Positions 8,801 through 10,597 of a stretch of 10,811 nt of DNA are shown here, one piece after another; position 1 is the stretch's first letter; each line of letters starts with the position of its first letter. Origin of the DNA: Baffinella frigidus (lineage: Eukaryota > Cryptophyceae > Cryptomonadales > Baffinellaceae); assembly GCA_026770585.1 (NCBI GenBank), contig MU646512.1, positions 309,549-320,359 of the forward strand. Direction: 5' to 3'. The notes below the pieces were generated by a model. It was not told where the DNA came from. It saw only the letters and a list, made by a program, of their open reading frames with translations, and did no database searches. The translations under genes and the position numbers were made by a program.

Positions 8801-10590
8801 AATTCAGGGTGTAGGGTTTCCGGGAGGGGGGAACCACTTGCTTATCGACGAGCTTCGATAGGCGCTTTAGACGGTCCGCCATAATCGAGAGCGCCTGCAA
8901 AAACACACACGGTTCGCAGCCTGTCAGCCTTTCTGTGTTCCAAGCAAGACAAGTTAAGTTGTCTTGTCTCTTATCTTGTTCTTTGTCCCAAGCAAGACTT
9001 GACTTCTTTGTTCCAAGCAAGACAAGTTGTCTTGTCTTATCTCGTTGCTTGCGCAGCGTGCAATCAAACCTTCCAATCAACCCTCACCCCCCCCAACCCC
9101 CCCCCCCCGAAAAACTAACCGGGTGGAACCTGTAACTTTGGAACCGGTCAGTTTTTTTTTGAGGTTTCACTCCGAGTGTGGCCTTGTTTGTAGGGGGGGG
9201 GGCTCGTAACCTGGGGCGGGATTGAGCGAGCGGAGGTGTGGACGATGGCGAGGACCCAGTACTTTTCGAGCTGCTCGATGATCGCCTTGTACGCTGCGTA
9301 CGTGCCTTTGCACCACTTGTGCTTCGGGTCCTGTTCGGGTACATTTCGGGTATCAGTTTCGGGTATCACATTTCGGGTATCACATTCCGGGTATCAGTTT
9401 GTTGCGGGGTGCCGTTGAGCGTTTCGGGTACAAAGCGGTGTACGGTTCAGCGTTTCGGGTATCAATCGATGACGGACGTCTGATTGCACCACTTGTGCTT
9501 CGGTAGGGTGCAGGGTGTAGGGTGTAGGGTGTAGGGTGTAGGGTGTAGGGTGTAGGGTGTAGGGTGTAGGGTGTAGGGTTCGGGTCCTGCTTTCGGGCGT
9601 TTAACCATCAGCTGCGTCGAGAGATGCTGCTCCCCGTTTCGAAGAATTCATACCCGAAACGCTAAAATCGATACCCGAAACGCTCAACTGATGCCCGAAA
9701 TCCCACCAAAACACGTGTCGCACGCAGGAGCTCCATATGATGTATTTGTTAAGGGGGGTTGAGCCTACCGACATTCGTTCGTCTTGATTTTCACAGGTTT
9801 AGAAACTGTGACAACCGCGATGCCGCAACTCGACGCCGCCGGGTATCAATTTAGCTATCGTTTCGGGTACCAATTTAGCTATCGTTTCGGGTACCAATTT
9901 AGCTATCGTTTCGGGTACCAATTTTAGCGTTTCGGGTACCAAGGGTTGAGCGTTTCGGGAATCAATTTGGGGGTGAGCGTTGCGGGTGTACGGTTTAGGT
10001 TTCGGGGTTTGGGTGCAGGGTGTCTCCGGGGGGCTGTACATGCACTTGTATAAACTTTACATCTATCGTACAGCCACGCCAGAGTCTTGAAAGGGGTCGC
10101 AAGGAATAATGAAATTAGTCCACGTTTGGGATAGTTCGGCGTCCTTCGGGGCGGGCGGCGTTGATGACAATGGCAGACGTGATCCCGTCCAGCACCGCTG
10201 TACACGTGACCATTGTGCAGTAATTTTCACATGTATGGTCACGTGGCTACACGCTTTCCGTGTAGCCACGTGACCAACTCCATACAAAACGCCTACACTC
10301 GACATTTAAAAAGGGTGCGGTGGTAGCCTCGTGTGGAACGAGGAGTTACCCAGGAGTTCTCGGGGCGGGCCGCGTTGATGGCAGAACGGGGGCGGTTCGA
10401 TCACTCAACTTACTTCAGGCTCTGGAGTAATCAAGAAGAAGAACACGAAGAATCGTACCACCGAATAATTTTCGGGGCCCCGAAAGGATAAGAGCCAATG
10501 AGGAGCTACCGAAGAGTTTTCGGGGCGGGCCGCGTTGATGACAATGGCGGACGTGATCCCGTCCAGCACCGCGAGCGTCGTGCGCGGGCC
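182..10590 (-). CDS. multi-exon gene, partial at both ends; unrecognised helical-repeat-like protein
   Basis: One minus-strand gene can be chained from 16 exons: 10510-10590, 9211-9330, 8838-8894, 8075-8212, 7269-7347, 6820-6915, 6132-6256, 5497-5571, 4515-4547, 3680-3805, 2826-2876, 2114-2281, 1924-2004, 1229-1336, 476-543 and about 182-215. All introns are GT-AG, frame is kept at every junction, and three codons are completed across introns. The encoded stretch is about 480 residues, rich in Ala, Leu, Gln and Glu, with many short amphipathic helices and phrases like AQRWKEAYNYA and AYMVRAGRYTDV that recall TPR, PPR or clathrin-type solenoids. No start codon, stop codon, signal peptide, membrane segment or catalytic motif was found. 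The family is not recognised, so no function is claimed. Donors share little beyond GT, while most acceptors are followed by G. The introns run from 109 to 1179 bases. Confidence 0.8.
216..475. repeat. GAGT/GTGT microsatellite filling intron 15
   Basis: Apart from a G-rich segment next to the E16 acceptor and a GGGA run next to the E15 donor, this intron is simple GAGT, GTGT and GAGA repeat. On the gene strand it reads as a C/T/A-rich run of CTCACT units, which would resemble an extended polypyrimidine tract ahead of E16. Confidence 0.85.
476..543 (-). CDS. exon E15
   Basis: This 68-base exon has acceptor CCGCCCAG and donor GTGGTG. It starts in phase 0 and ends with two bases (AT) of a split Met codon. 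It encodes residues 447-468, with AFVDVAEQSGDTQGALLLAE as the main phrase: an Ala/Leu-rich helix pair with a SGDTQGA turn, typical of solenoid repeats in general. Base composition is GC-rich coding, sharply unlike the TG and GAGT repeats on both sides. No copy of this exon was found in neighbouring introns. The choice of donor two bases past CAG depends on the frame match with E16. Confidence 0.7.
581..644. repeat. (TG)32 microsatellite
   Basis: An uninterrupted TG tract of about 64 bases lies in intron 14, just upstream of the E15 acceptor on the gene strand, where it reads as CA repeats. The 140 bases beyond it (645-784) hold nothing I can identify. Confidence 0.95.
785..857. repeat. dispersed module, copy 1 (pairs with about 1420-1505)
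   Basis: The stretch 811-857 (GTCGGGGGCGTGCGCGGGT, then ACACACCCTAACCCCAAA) recurs at about 1463-1505 in the same orientation. The preceding ATTGGCTTGCTTAGGCTCAC occurs in inverted orientation at about 1408-1435. Introns 14 and 13 therefore share a partly rearranged module on either side of E14. Confidence 0.75.
874..935. repeat. short tandem CCATCGACC / CCACCAAGC minisatellite
   Basis: Three CATCGACC units are followed by CCAAGCCACCAA units, then CACCCTAACCCTAA telomere-like bases. It lies in intron 14, with no exon nearby. Confidence 0.7.
1001..1053 (-). pseudogene. truncated copy of E14 3' end (a)
   Basis: This segment matches the 3' half of E14 from the TACGCCCACTTCGAAAACAC region to the donor-side end, with a few substitutions. 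It lies downstream of E14 on the gene strand. It could still be read as exon-like, but the chain E14 to E15 keeps frame without it. Confidence 0.8.
1141..1176 (-). pseudogene. truncated copy of E14 3' end (b)
   Basis: A second, shorter copy of the E14 3' end (GAAAACACCCGCAACTACCG core, then a GTGACTTCCAG end) lies between copy (a) and E14. After it comes TTTCGG tandem repeat at about 1193-1212. Confidence 0.8.
1229..1336 (-). CDS. exon E14
   Basis: This 108-base exon (36 codons, phase 0 at both ends) has acceptor TATGAACAG and donor GTAAAT, one of the few donors close to a normal consensus. It encodes residues 411-446, beginning AVRWTTNANLLDAPAAHELP and ending ENTRNYRPCDLQ. It is richer in aromatic and polar residues than its neighbours. 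Two copies of its 3' end lie downstream, and at least one copy of its 5' end lies upstream with the acceptor. The donor copies have changed bases, while this copy keeps both splice signals and joins E13 and E15 in frame, so I take it as the functional one. Confidence 0.82.
1398..1418. repeat. 21-base palindrome CTTAGGCTCA-G-TGAGCCTAAG
   Basis: This is a perfect inverted repeat with 10-base arms and one central base. Related AGCCTAAGCAAGCCAA units follow to 1459, and a reverse-oriented relative lies at about 787-808. Confidence 0.85.
1536..1578 (-). pseudogene. truncated copy of E14 5' end with acceptor
   Basis: On the gene strand this carries an acceptor-like GCACAG followed by GCGGTGCGGTCAACGACGAA, matching the start of E14 with substitutions and an indel. 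A weaker relative of its 3' part and flank (the TGTGTCCAG.AGGTT core) recurs at about 1664-1707. Both lie upstream of E14. Confidence 0.78.
1733..1920. mobile_element. 188-base inverted-repeat element A, copy 1 (Tc1/mariner-like MITE)
   Basis: The element starts CAGTGCACCTACCCTAACAC and ends in its perfect reverse complement, giving terminal inverted repeats of about 22 bases. It is flanked by TA at 1731-1732 and 1921-1922. CAGT termini with a TA target duplication are typical of Tc1/mariner-derived MITEs. There is no coding capacity. A second copy of identical length lies at 3439-3626. The right end abuts E13: the E13 donor GTACAG is one host G, the TA duplication, then the element terminus. 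Confidence 0.88.
1924..2004 (-). CDS. exon E13
   Basis: This 81-base exon (27 codons, phase 0 both ends) has acceptor GCTCCCCCAG and donor GTACAG. It encodes residues 384-410, starting ELRPGQMSTTAQTAVATALL and ending KENAE, a strongly helical Ala-rich segment. It follows E12 across the shortest intron (109 bases). Its donor is made by the end of inverted-repeat element A, so the present 3' limit of this exon probably dates from that insertion. No exon copies were found nearby. Confidence 0.82.
2028..2097. repeat. telomere-like TTTAGGG / TTTGGGG / TTTGGAG array in intron 12
   Basis: About ten degenerate heptamers fill most of the 109-base intron between E12 and E13. The gene strand carries the C-rich version (CCCTAAA), and the splice sites lie just outside the array. 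Confidence 0.9.
2114..2281 (-). CDS. exon E12
   Basis: This is the longest exon, 168 bases (56 codons), phase 0 at both ends, with acceptor ACCACGCAG and donor GTTCAC. It encodes residues 328-383. Phrases include VLAPFCAKLLSRHGEHCAAA at the start and VVTWALQELAPKIGMATFSR near the end. The pattern suggests three amphipathic helices, as in HEAT/ARM- or PPR-type solenoids, but no family signature is clear. Two copies of its 5' end (about 50 bases plus acceptor) lie upstream at 2371-2419 and 2521-2575. This copy alone has the full exon and both splice sites. Confidence 0.85.
2371..2419 (-). pseudogene. truncated copy of E12 5' end (a)
   Basis: The gene strand reads CGCAG then GTTCTCGCGCCGTTCTGCGC, nearly identical to the first 48 bases of E12. 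It then departs from the exon. It keeps an acceptor AG and lies 90 bases upstream of the true acceptor. Confidence 0.85.
2521..2590 (-). pseudogene. truncated copy of E12 5' end (b) with acceptor flank
   Basis: This copy includes the acceptor ACGCAG, about 50 exon bases and some upstream intron (GCGTCGCGCAACC flank), matching the flank of the true E12. The duplicated unit therefore spanned the splice junction. Confidence 0.85.
2595..2750. mobile_element. 156-base inverted-repeat element B (MITE-like)
   Basis: Arms of 46 bases at 2595-2640 and 2705-2750 are reverse complements with one mismatch seen. They begin TACTTATCTCAGAAAAGGGA. A second inner inverted repeat of about 15 bases (AAATTCGTCAACTTA and TAAGTTGACAAATTT) lies near 2650-2695. 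The ends carry TA, so a TA target duplication is possible. It is AT-rich in a GC-rich setting, which suggests recent arrival. No coding capacity. Confidence 0.85.
2785..2822. repeat. G38 homopolymer abutting the E11 donor
   Basis: An uninterrupted run of about 38 G begins three bases from E11. On the gene strand the donor reads GTG followed by C38. Homopolymers of this length are unstable and prone to sequencing error, so the exact count is doubtful. Confidence 0.9.
2826..2876 (-). CDS. exon E11
   Basis: This 51-base exon (17 codons, phase 0 both ends) has acceptor TACTCGCAG and donor GTGCCC. It encodes AALTAERVAALCVITMP (residues 311-327), a single Ala-rich helix. The sequence before its acceptor (CCTACTCGCAG) resembles the 3' end of E10 (CCTACTCCCAG). 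This is what would be expected if the acceptor arose from a duplicate of the E10 end. The donor GTGC repeats the first four bases of E12 (GTGC), so the exact junction can slide by up to four bases without changing the protein. Confidence 0.75.
3277..3370 (-). pseudogene. chimeric copy: E10 3' end plus E11 upstream flank
   Basis: The part 3277-3327 repeats 3631-3700, that is the E10 end (ATGGGCGT.GCCTACTCCCAG) with the following intron bases. The part about 3337-3370 repeats the intron flank near 2899-2930 (CACGTCAGT..CGCGGGGGGCTG). A third relative of the GGGGGGCTGG flank lies at 3256-3275. The copy sits downstream of E10 as in the other cases. Confidence 0.75.
3439..3626. mobile_element. 188-base inverted-repeat element A, copy 2
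   Basis: It is collinear with 1733-1920, of the same length and with few substitutions. The ends are CAGTCCACCTACCGTAACAC and the near reverse complement of it, flanked by TA at 3437-3438 and 3627-3628. It lies inside intron 10 within the duplicated E10-end region and does not touch an exon. Confidence 0.88.
3680..3805 (-). CDS. exon E10
   Basis: This 126-base exon (42 codons, phase 0 both ends) has acceptor CTGTCTGCAG and donor GTTTTG. It encodes residues 269-310, including PAQAVEAARSDASEWAIMVC and a Pro-rich NPLPDAPMGVAYSQ end. The helix-then-proline-loop pattern differs from the plain helices of E11-E13. A copy of its 3' end lies downstream (3304-3327) and a copy of its 5' half upstream (3950-4003). 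The upstream acceptor flank is amplified as a CAAGACAGTCAGCACCCAGC minisatellite. Only this copy retains both ends. Confidence 0.83.
3815..3878. repeat. CAAGACAGTCAGCACCCAGC minisatellite, block 1
   Basis: About three units of roughly 20 bases lie next to the E10 acceptor. The GACAG core matches the acceptor flank CTGTC on the gene strand. Confidence 0.8.
3950..4003 (-). pseudogene. truncated copy of E10 5' half
   Basis: It matches the E10 region around GCGTCCGAGTGG.CCATCATGGTCT with an indel and substitutions. It lies upstream of E10, between two blocks of the same minisatellite, as expected if exon half and minisatellite were duplicated together. Confidence 0.8.
4015..4115. repeat. CAAGACAGTCAGCACCCAGC minisatellite, block 2
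   Basis: About five partly shortened units follow the E10 half-copy. The next 140 bases (4116-4253) hold only a faint continuation (CCAAGACAGTCGCC) and nothing else I recognise. Confidence 0.8.
4254..4508. repeat. telomere-like array, TTTAGGG / TGTAGGG / TTCAGGG variants
   Basis: About 35 degenerate heptamers, with a higher-order pattern in the middle (GGCCTTCAGGGTGTAGGGTG units repeated). G-rich on the plus strand, so the transcript carries CCCTAAA- and CCCTACA-type sequence. It ends six bases before the E9 donor. Confidence 0.93.
4515..4547 (-). CDS. micro-exon E9 (33 bases)
   Basis: It has acceptor CTGTGGCAG, donor GTGCAG, 11 codons and phase 0 at both ends. It encodes ERNASTQQPSQ (residues 258-268), a polar Gln/Ser linker between the E8 helix and the Ala-rich start of E10. 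Because both ends are in phase 0, skipping it would also keep frame, so its inclusion rests on its splice signals, coding-like base composition and the presence of an upstream acceptor-side copy at 4669-4707. It could be an alternative exon. Confidence 0.6.
4552..4625. repeat. TTCAGTG / TTCAGGG tandem next to the E9 acceptor
   Basis: About nine heptamers begin directly behind the acceptor flank. The first ones are TTCAGTG, the next TTCAGGG and TTCAGAT variants. On the gene strand they read GAACACT then CCCTGAA. Confidence 0.85.
4669..4707 (-). pseudogene. copy of E9 5' end with acceptor
   Basis: The gene strand reads TTGTGGCAG then GAGCGTACCGGCG, matching the E9 acceptor and first 8-9 bases, then diverging. 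It lies upstream of E9 and is also flanked by TTCAGGG tandem repeat, so exon start and repeat were probably duplicated as one unit. Confidence 0.75.
4706..4910. repeat. higher-order repeat: TTCAGGG run plus ATTCGAGCAGTGTGCGAGTT segment
   Basis: The pair (TTCAGGG array, then TTCGAGCAGTGTGCG-GTTCT) occurs three times, at about 4706-4775, 4776-4860 and 4861-4910. The spacer resembles CATTCGAGCAGTCGTGTGCG at 10623-10642 near E1, which may be chance. Confidence 0.8.
4966..5030. repeat. telomere-like TTTAGGG / TTCAGGG array in intron 8
   Basis: About nine heptamers, several of them exact TTTAGGG. It is followed by an AATCAAATCAAA element that also occurs at 4641-4660. Confidence 0.9.
5129..5300. 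repeat. about 20-base minisatellite derived from E8 donor flank, block 2
   Basis: Units like ACAGTTGTGCGGTTGGGACG repeat irregularly, at 5129-5205 and again at 5276-5300, separated by an unrelated 70 bases. On the gene strand the unit reads CGTCCCAACCGCACAACTGT, as in the sequence directly after the E8 donor and after its copy at 5305. Confidence 0.75.
5305..5340 (-). pseudogene. copy of E8 3' end with donor
   Basis: The gene strand reads GAACGCATCGCCCCCGCGGG then ACGCCAG and GTTCTCGTCC, matching the E8 end, donor and first intron bases. A weaker trace (GAACGCGTCACGCC) lies at about 5081-5099. Both are downstream of E8. Confidence 0.82.
5352..5496. repeat. about 20-base minisatellite derived from E8 donor flank, block 1
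   Basis: Seven or so units of GTGTGCGGATTGGACGGGAC type run directly up to the E8 donor. The donor GTCTCGTCC is itself part of the first unit, so the repeat appears to be an amplified splice-donor flank. Confidence 0.85.
5497..5571 (-). CDS. exon E8
   Basis: This 75-base exon (25 codons, phase 0 both ends) has acceptor ACGTGACAG and donor GTCTCG. It encodes residues 233-257, with KRMPYVQWLVEAVVERITPA as its core: one long amphipathic helix with alternating hydrophobic positions. The 31-base tandem at its acceptor and the 20-base tandem at its donor both start at the splice junctions. An end copy is at 5305-5340. The exon begins with GTCACG, so the junction with E7 (donor GTCCGT) carries GTC on both sides. 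Confidence 0.82.
5574..5689. repeat. 31-base tandem repeat at E8 acceptor
   Basis: Three full units plus a partial one start at 5574, 5605, 5636 and 5667. The unit begins GTCACGTGCACGCCGTCAGC and continues GCCAGAGACCG. It is nearly homogeneous, which suggests recent amplification. Each unit contains the acceptor-flank bases CGTGAC on the gene strand. The next 100 bases (5690-5791) show an AT-richer patch and nothing else. Confidence 0.93.
5792..5855 (-). pseudogene. copy of E7 3' half with donor
   Basis: The gene strand has TCTACTGTGGCTTCGCTGAT, then GAGCAGGAGATCCACACC and GGCGACACCCTG with GTCCTC. This matches E7 with substitutions and loss of three bases (the Tyr codon of ADYEQE). It lies downstream of E7. 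Confidence 0.85.
5946..6096. mobile_element. foldback element with nested palindrome
   Basis: Arms around CCACGGCTTGGGCAAATCGACG at 5946-5980 and 6064-6096 are near reverse complements, and CCCTTGAAA pairs with TTTCAAGGG further in. At the centre is a perfect 21-base palindrome, TGAAGTCGGA-A-TCCGACTTCA (6006-6026). No clear target duplication. No coding capacity. It lies just downstream of the E7 donor. Confidence 0.78.
6132..6256 (-). CDS. exon E7
   Basis: This 125-base exon has acceptor CAATGCAG and donor GTCCGT. It begins with the last two bases of a split Gly codon and ends in phase 0, giving residues 192-232. Key phrases are KCVPVCAELAEWGQQEAAIR and LYCAFADYEQEIHTSGDTL. The two Cys of CVPVC and the CAFADYE motif stand out, but no metal-binding site can be claimed. 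The helix pattern fits a TPR-like repeat. A copy of its 3' half lies downstream at 5792-5855. The donor has only GT in common with a usual consensus; its position is supported by frame and by the same GT in the copy. Confidence 0.8.
6266..6330. repeat. telomere-like TTCAGGG / TCCAGGG / TTTAGGG array in intron 6
   Basis: About nine degenerate heptamers sit directly behind the E7 acceptor. They read as C-rich on the gene strand, next to the polypyrimidine position. Confidence 0.88.
6460..6499 (-). pseudogene. copy of E6 3' end with donor (a)
   Basis: The gene strand reads CCCATGGTCTTCCGCCACAG, then CGCCCTCGCGTGCGGAG with GTGCC, matching the E6 end except for one or two bases. It lies downstream of E6. 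Confidence 0.85.
6622..6669 (-). pseudogene. copy of E6 3' end with donor (b)
   Basis: It matches the last about 45 bases of E6, including GTGCTCCCCATGGTCTTCCG. The donor is GTACC, next to a G run (6611-6621) like the one next to the true donor. It lies between copy (a) and E6. Confidence 0.85.
6754..6773. repeat. 20-base perfect palindrome GGCGGTCAAATTTGACCGCC
   Basis: An exact inverted repeat without spacer. A second small one (CCTAGGAC, 6-base loop, GTCCTAGG) lies just before it at 6725-6746. Both are in intron 6 between E6 and its copies. Confidence 0.85.
6820..6915 (-). CDS. exon E6
   Basis: This 96-base exon has acceptor TAATGCAG and donor GTGCCC. It starts with two bases and ends with one base of split Gly codons, and both are completed exactly by E5 and E7. 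It encodes residues 160-190: HAAKSLAYMVRAGRYTDVLP followed by MVFRQSALACG. The AYMVRAGRYTDVLPMVF pattern is close to the helix A and helix B of TPR/PPR-type repeats. Two 3'-end copies lie downstream. Both introns around it insert in phase 1, unlike the phase 0 seen in most of the gene. Confidence 0.85.
6919..7262. repeat. telomere-repeat intron 5 (TTTAGGG with TTTGGTG block)
   Basis: This 344-base array makes up nearly all of the 353-base intron between E5 and E6. Exact TTTAGGG runs lie at about 6930-6985 and 7145-7180, with eight TTTGGTG units at about 6985-7033 and mixed variants between. Only a few bases at each end (donor GTCAGT, acceptor TAATGCAG) are not repeat. Confidence 0.95.
7269..7347 (-). 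CDS. exon E5
   Basis: This 79-base exon has acceptor ACCGCGCAG and donor GTCAGT, starts in phase 0 and ends with one base of a Gly codon completed by E6. It encodes residues 133-158, TLQRARLHVLERAQRWKEAY then NYAIFH, a strongly helical, Arg-rich stretch with the W-KEAY-YA spacing seen in TPR-like repeats. The 5' end with its acceptor is copied twice upstream (7451-7465 and 7551-7565), together with a CT/CA microsatellite. Confidence 0.84.
7391..7565 (-). repeat. tandem duplication of E5 acceptor region with CT/CA microsatellites
   Basis: The core CGTTGCAGCGTCTGCG occurs at 7338 (true E5 start), 7451 and 7551. After the first two come AACCAGGCGCCACAACACGT, CAGCGCCGTTGCC and a CTCTCT/CACACA tract. 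The unit is about 113 then 100 bases, the difference lying in microsatellite length. Each copy keeps an acceptor AG. Confidence 0.9.
7751..7905. repeat. imperfect direct duplicate, GGTAGGTGC...GGGGTGGGGC unit
   Basis: The unit GGTAGGTGC-T-GATGGT, then CAGGGGTGGGGC and a GAGTCAG tail, occurs at about 7751-7805 and 7843-7905. The 160 bases before it (7590-7750) are AT-richer, with a T7 and an A8 run, and hold no feature I recognise. Confidence 0.7.
7890..8060. repeat. tetranucleotide array (GTCA / ATCA / GAGT)
   Basis: Mixed four-base units run up to the E4 donor. The first intron bases after the donor (GTGACTACCGAATTCACTCA) grade into this array. Confidence 0.85.
8075..8212 (-). CDS. exon E4
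   Basis: This 138-base exon (46 codons, phase 0 both ends) has acceptor TCATCCGCAG and donor GTGACT. It encodes residues 87-132, with VDGGQPQLAHVPLTHAISAC and TNPVVVSILEGHCTDLQQRE as main phrases. HAISACQRG resembles PPR helix wording, but the repeat length is not regular enough to assign a family. The 5' end is copied at 8441-8491 and 8618-8658, both upstream. This copy is the only complete one. Confidence 0.84.
8233..8432. repeat. GT/GA microsatellite with G12 run
   Basis: GAGT, GTGT, GAGA and GAGG units occupy intron 3 directly behind the E4 acceptor. A G12 run lies at about 8361-8372. The gene strand is C/T-rich here. Confidence 0.88.
8441..8491 (-). pseudogene. copy of E4 5' end (a)
   Basis: The gene strand reads GTGGATGTCGGACAGCCGCA, then GATGGCGCACGTCCCCCTGG, matching the E4 start with a few substitutions. 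The acceptor position is CGCTG instead of CGCAG, so this copy's acceptor is lost. Confidence 0.82.
8546..8578. repeat. dispersed repeat CATATGATGTATTTGTTAAG, copy 1
   Basis: It matches 9733-9766: CCATATGATGTATTTGTTAAG, then GGNNGT and TGAGCCTA. It is AT-rich and unlike its surroundings. It may be the end of a larger dispersed element. Confidence 0.75.
8618..8658 (-). pseudogene. copy of E4 5' end (b)
   Basis: The gene strand reads CCCCAG, GTAGACAGCGGACAGCCTCA, then GATGGCTGTGCC, a more diverged relative of the E4 start. It keeps an acceptor AG and starts at the border of a telomere-like array. Confidence 0.72.
8658..8817. repeat. telomere-like TTTAGGG / ATTAGGG / TGTAGGG array in intron 3
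   Basis: About 20 degenerate heptamers, including three GATTAGG units, end just before the E3 donor region. Confidence 0.92.
8838..8894 (-). CDS. exon E3
   Basis: This 57-base exon (19 codons, phase 0 both ends) has acceptor GTTTTTGCAG, the best polypyrimidine tract in the window, and donor GTGGTT after CAA rather than CAG. It encodes ALSIMADRLKRLSKLVDKQ (residues 68-86), a basic amphipathic helix. It is less GC-rich than other exons. No copies were seen. The short length makes chance a concern, but frame and splice signals fit on both sides. Confidence 0.72.
8936..9043. repeat. duplicated palindromic CAAGACAA-TTGTCTTG segment
   Basis: Two direct copies (8936-8975 and 9009-9043) each contain an inverted repeat: CAAGACAA with a 6-base loop at 8945-8966, and with a single central G at 9018-9034. 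They lie in intron 2 just upstream of the E3 acceptor. Confidence 0.85.
9211..9330 (-). CDS. exon E2
   Basis: This 120-base exon (40 codons, phase 0 both ends) has acceptor CCCGAACAG and donor GTTACG. It encodes residues 28-67, with DPKHKWCKGTYAAYKAIIEQ then LEKYWVLAIVHTSARSIPPQ. The Lys/Tyr/Trp content is higher than in the other exons. The acceptor flank GTACCCGAACAG resembles the units of the TACCCGAAA array that fills the upstream intron. A 5'-end copy upstream is split in two by telomere-like repeat (9485-9596). Confidence 0.84.
9337..9465 (-). repeat. TTTCGGGTATCA array derived from the E2 acceptor flank
   Basis: About six irregular units of 11-16 bases (TTTCGGGTATCA, AGCGTTTCGGGTA) run upstream from the E2 acceptor. 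The gene strand reads TGATACCCGAAA, close to the true flank TACCCGAACAG. Confidence 0.82.
9485..9596 (-). pseudogene. copy of E2 5' end split by telomere-like repeat
   Basis: The parts TGCACCACTTGTGCTTCGG (9485-9503) and TTCGGGTCCTGCTTTCGGG (9578-9596) together match the E2 start and acceptor (9308-9337). Between them lie about 75 bases of TGTAGGG repeat. The breakpoints share TTCGG/GG bases. Confidence 0.8.
9504..9579. repeat. TGTAGGG telomere-like insertion
   Basis: Ten nearly identical heptamers (TGTAGGG, one TGCAGGG) interrupt the E2 5'-end copy. Homogeneity suggests a recent event. Confidence 0.92.
9648..9700 (+). repeat. inverted TACCCGAAACG units
   Basis: Three units (ATACCCGAAACGCT, GATACCCGAAACGCT, GATGCCCGAAAT) lie in opposite orientation to the arrays on either side. 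ATCGATACCCGAAACG pairs with CGTTTCGGGTATCAATCGAT at 9449-9468. Confidence 0.85.
9733..9766. repeat. dispersed repeat CATATGATGTATTTGTTAAG, copy 2
   Basis: A second copy of 8546-8578, in the same orientation and again in an intron. Confidence 0.75.
9838..9975 (-). repeat. 24-base tandem AATTTAGCTATCGTTTCGGGTACC plus variants
   Basis: Three near-identical 24-base units start at 9848, 9872 and 9896, followed by shorter GCGTTTCGGGTACC variants. On the gene strand the period is a multiple of three and reads VPETIAKL repeatedly, but there is no splice or composition support for coding. Confidence 0.88.
10145..10198 (-). pseudogene. copy of E1 3' end (a)
   Basis: The gene strand has GCGGTGCTGGACGGGATCAC, then GTCTGCCATTGTCATCAACG, nearly identical to the middle and end of E1. 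It diverges after CGCCCCGAA and lacks the donor. It lies downstream of E1. Confidence 0.85.
10236..10276. repeat. 18-base perfect hairpin with 5-base loop
   Basis: TGGTCACGTGGCTACACG, loop CTTTC, then CGTGTAGCCACGTGACCA. It contains two CACGTG cores. A partial relative (ACACGTGACCATTG) lies just before at 10202-10215. Confidence 0.93.
10341..10384 (-). pseudogene. copy of E1 3' end with donor (b)
   Basis: The gene strand reads CTGCCATCAACGCGGCCCGC, then CCCGAGAACTCCTGG with GTAACT. It lost part of the exon (ATTGT) but keeps the donor position of E1, and this supports the E1 donor call. Confidence 0.82.
10470..10485. repeat. 16-base perfect palindrome TTTCGGGGCCCCGAAA
   Basis: It has no spacer. 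The left half with CGGGGC is shared with the E1 end (TTTTCGGGGCGGGC), so it may be built from a third fragment of that end. Confidence 0.8.
10510..10590 (-). CDS. exon E1 (first visible exon, gene continues upstream)
   Basis: This 81-base exon (27 codons, phase 0 both ends) has acceptor TTGATGGCAG and donor GTAGCT. It encodes residues 1-27 of the visible fragment, GPRTTLAVLDGITSAIVINA then ARPENSS. The start of the protein is outside the window: there is an acceptor rather than an initiator here. Two 3'-end copies lie downstream. Two 5'-end copies lie upstream. A 9-base stem lies directly ahead of the acceptor. The longer form of the exon end (NSS) is chosen because copy (b) keeps a GT at the same place. 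Confidence 0.82.
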
Positions 10591-10597
10591 CTGCCAT

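Noticed and set aside
9799-10041. Minus-strand frame encoding VPETIAKL repeats
   Set aside because: The period is 24 bases, so any frame stays open. It arises from the amplified E2 acceptor flank, and no splice sites fit it into the gene.
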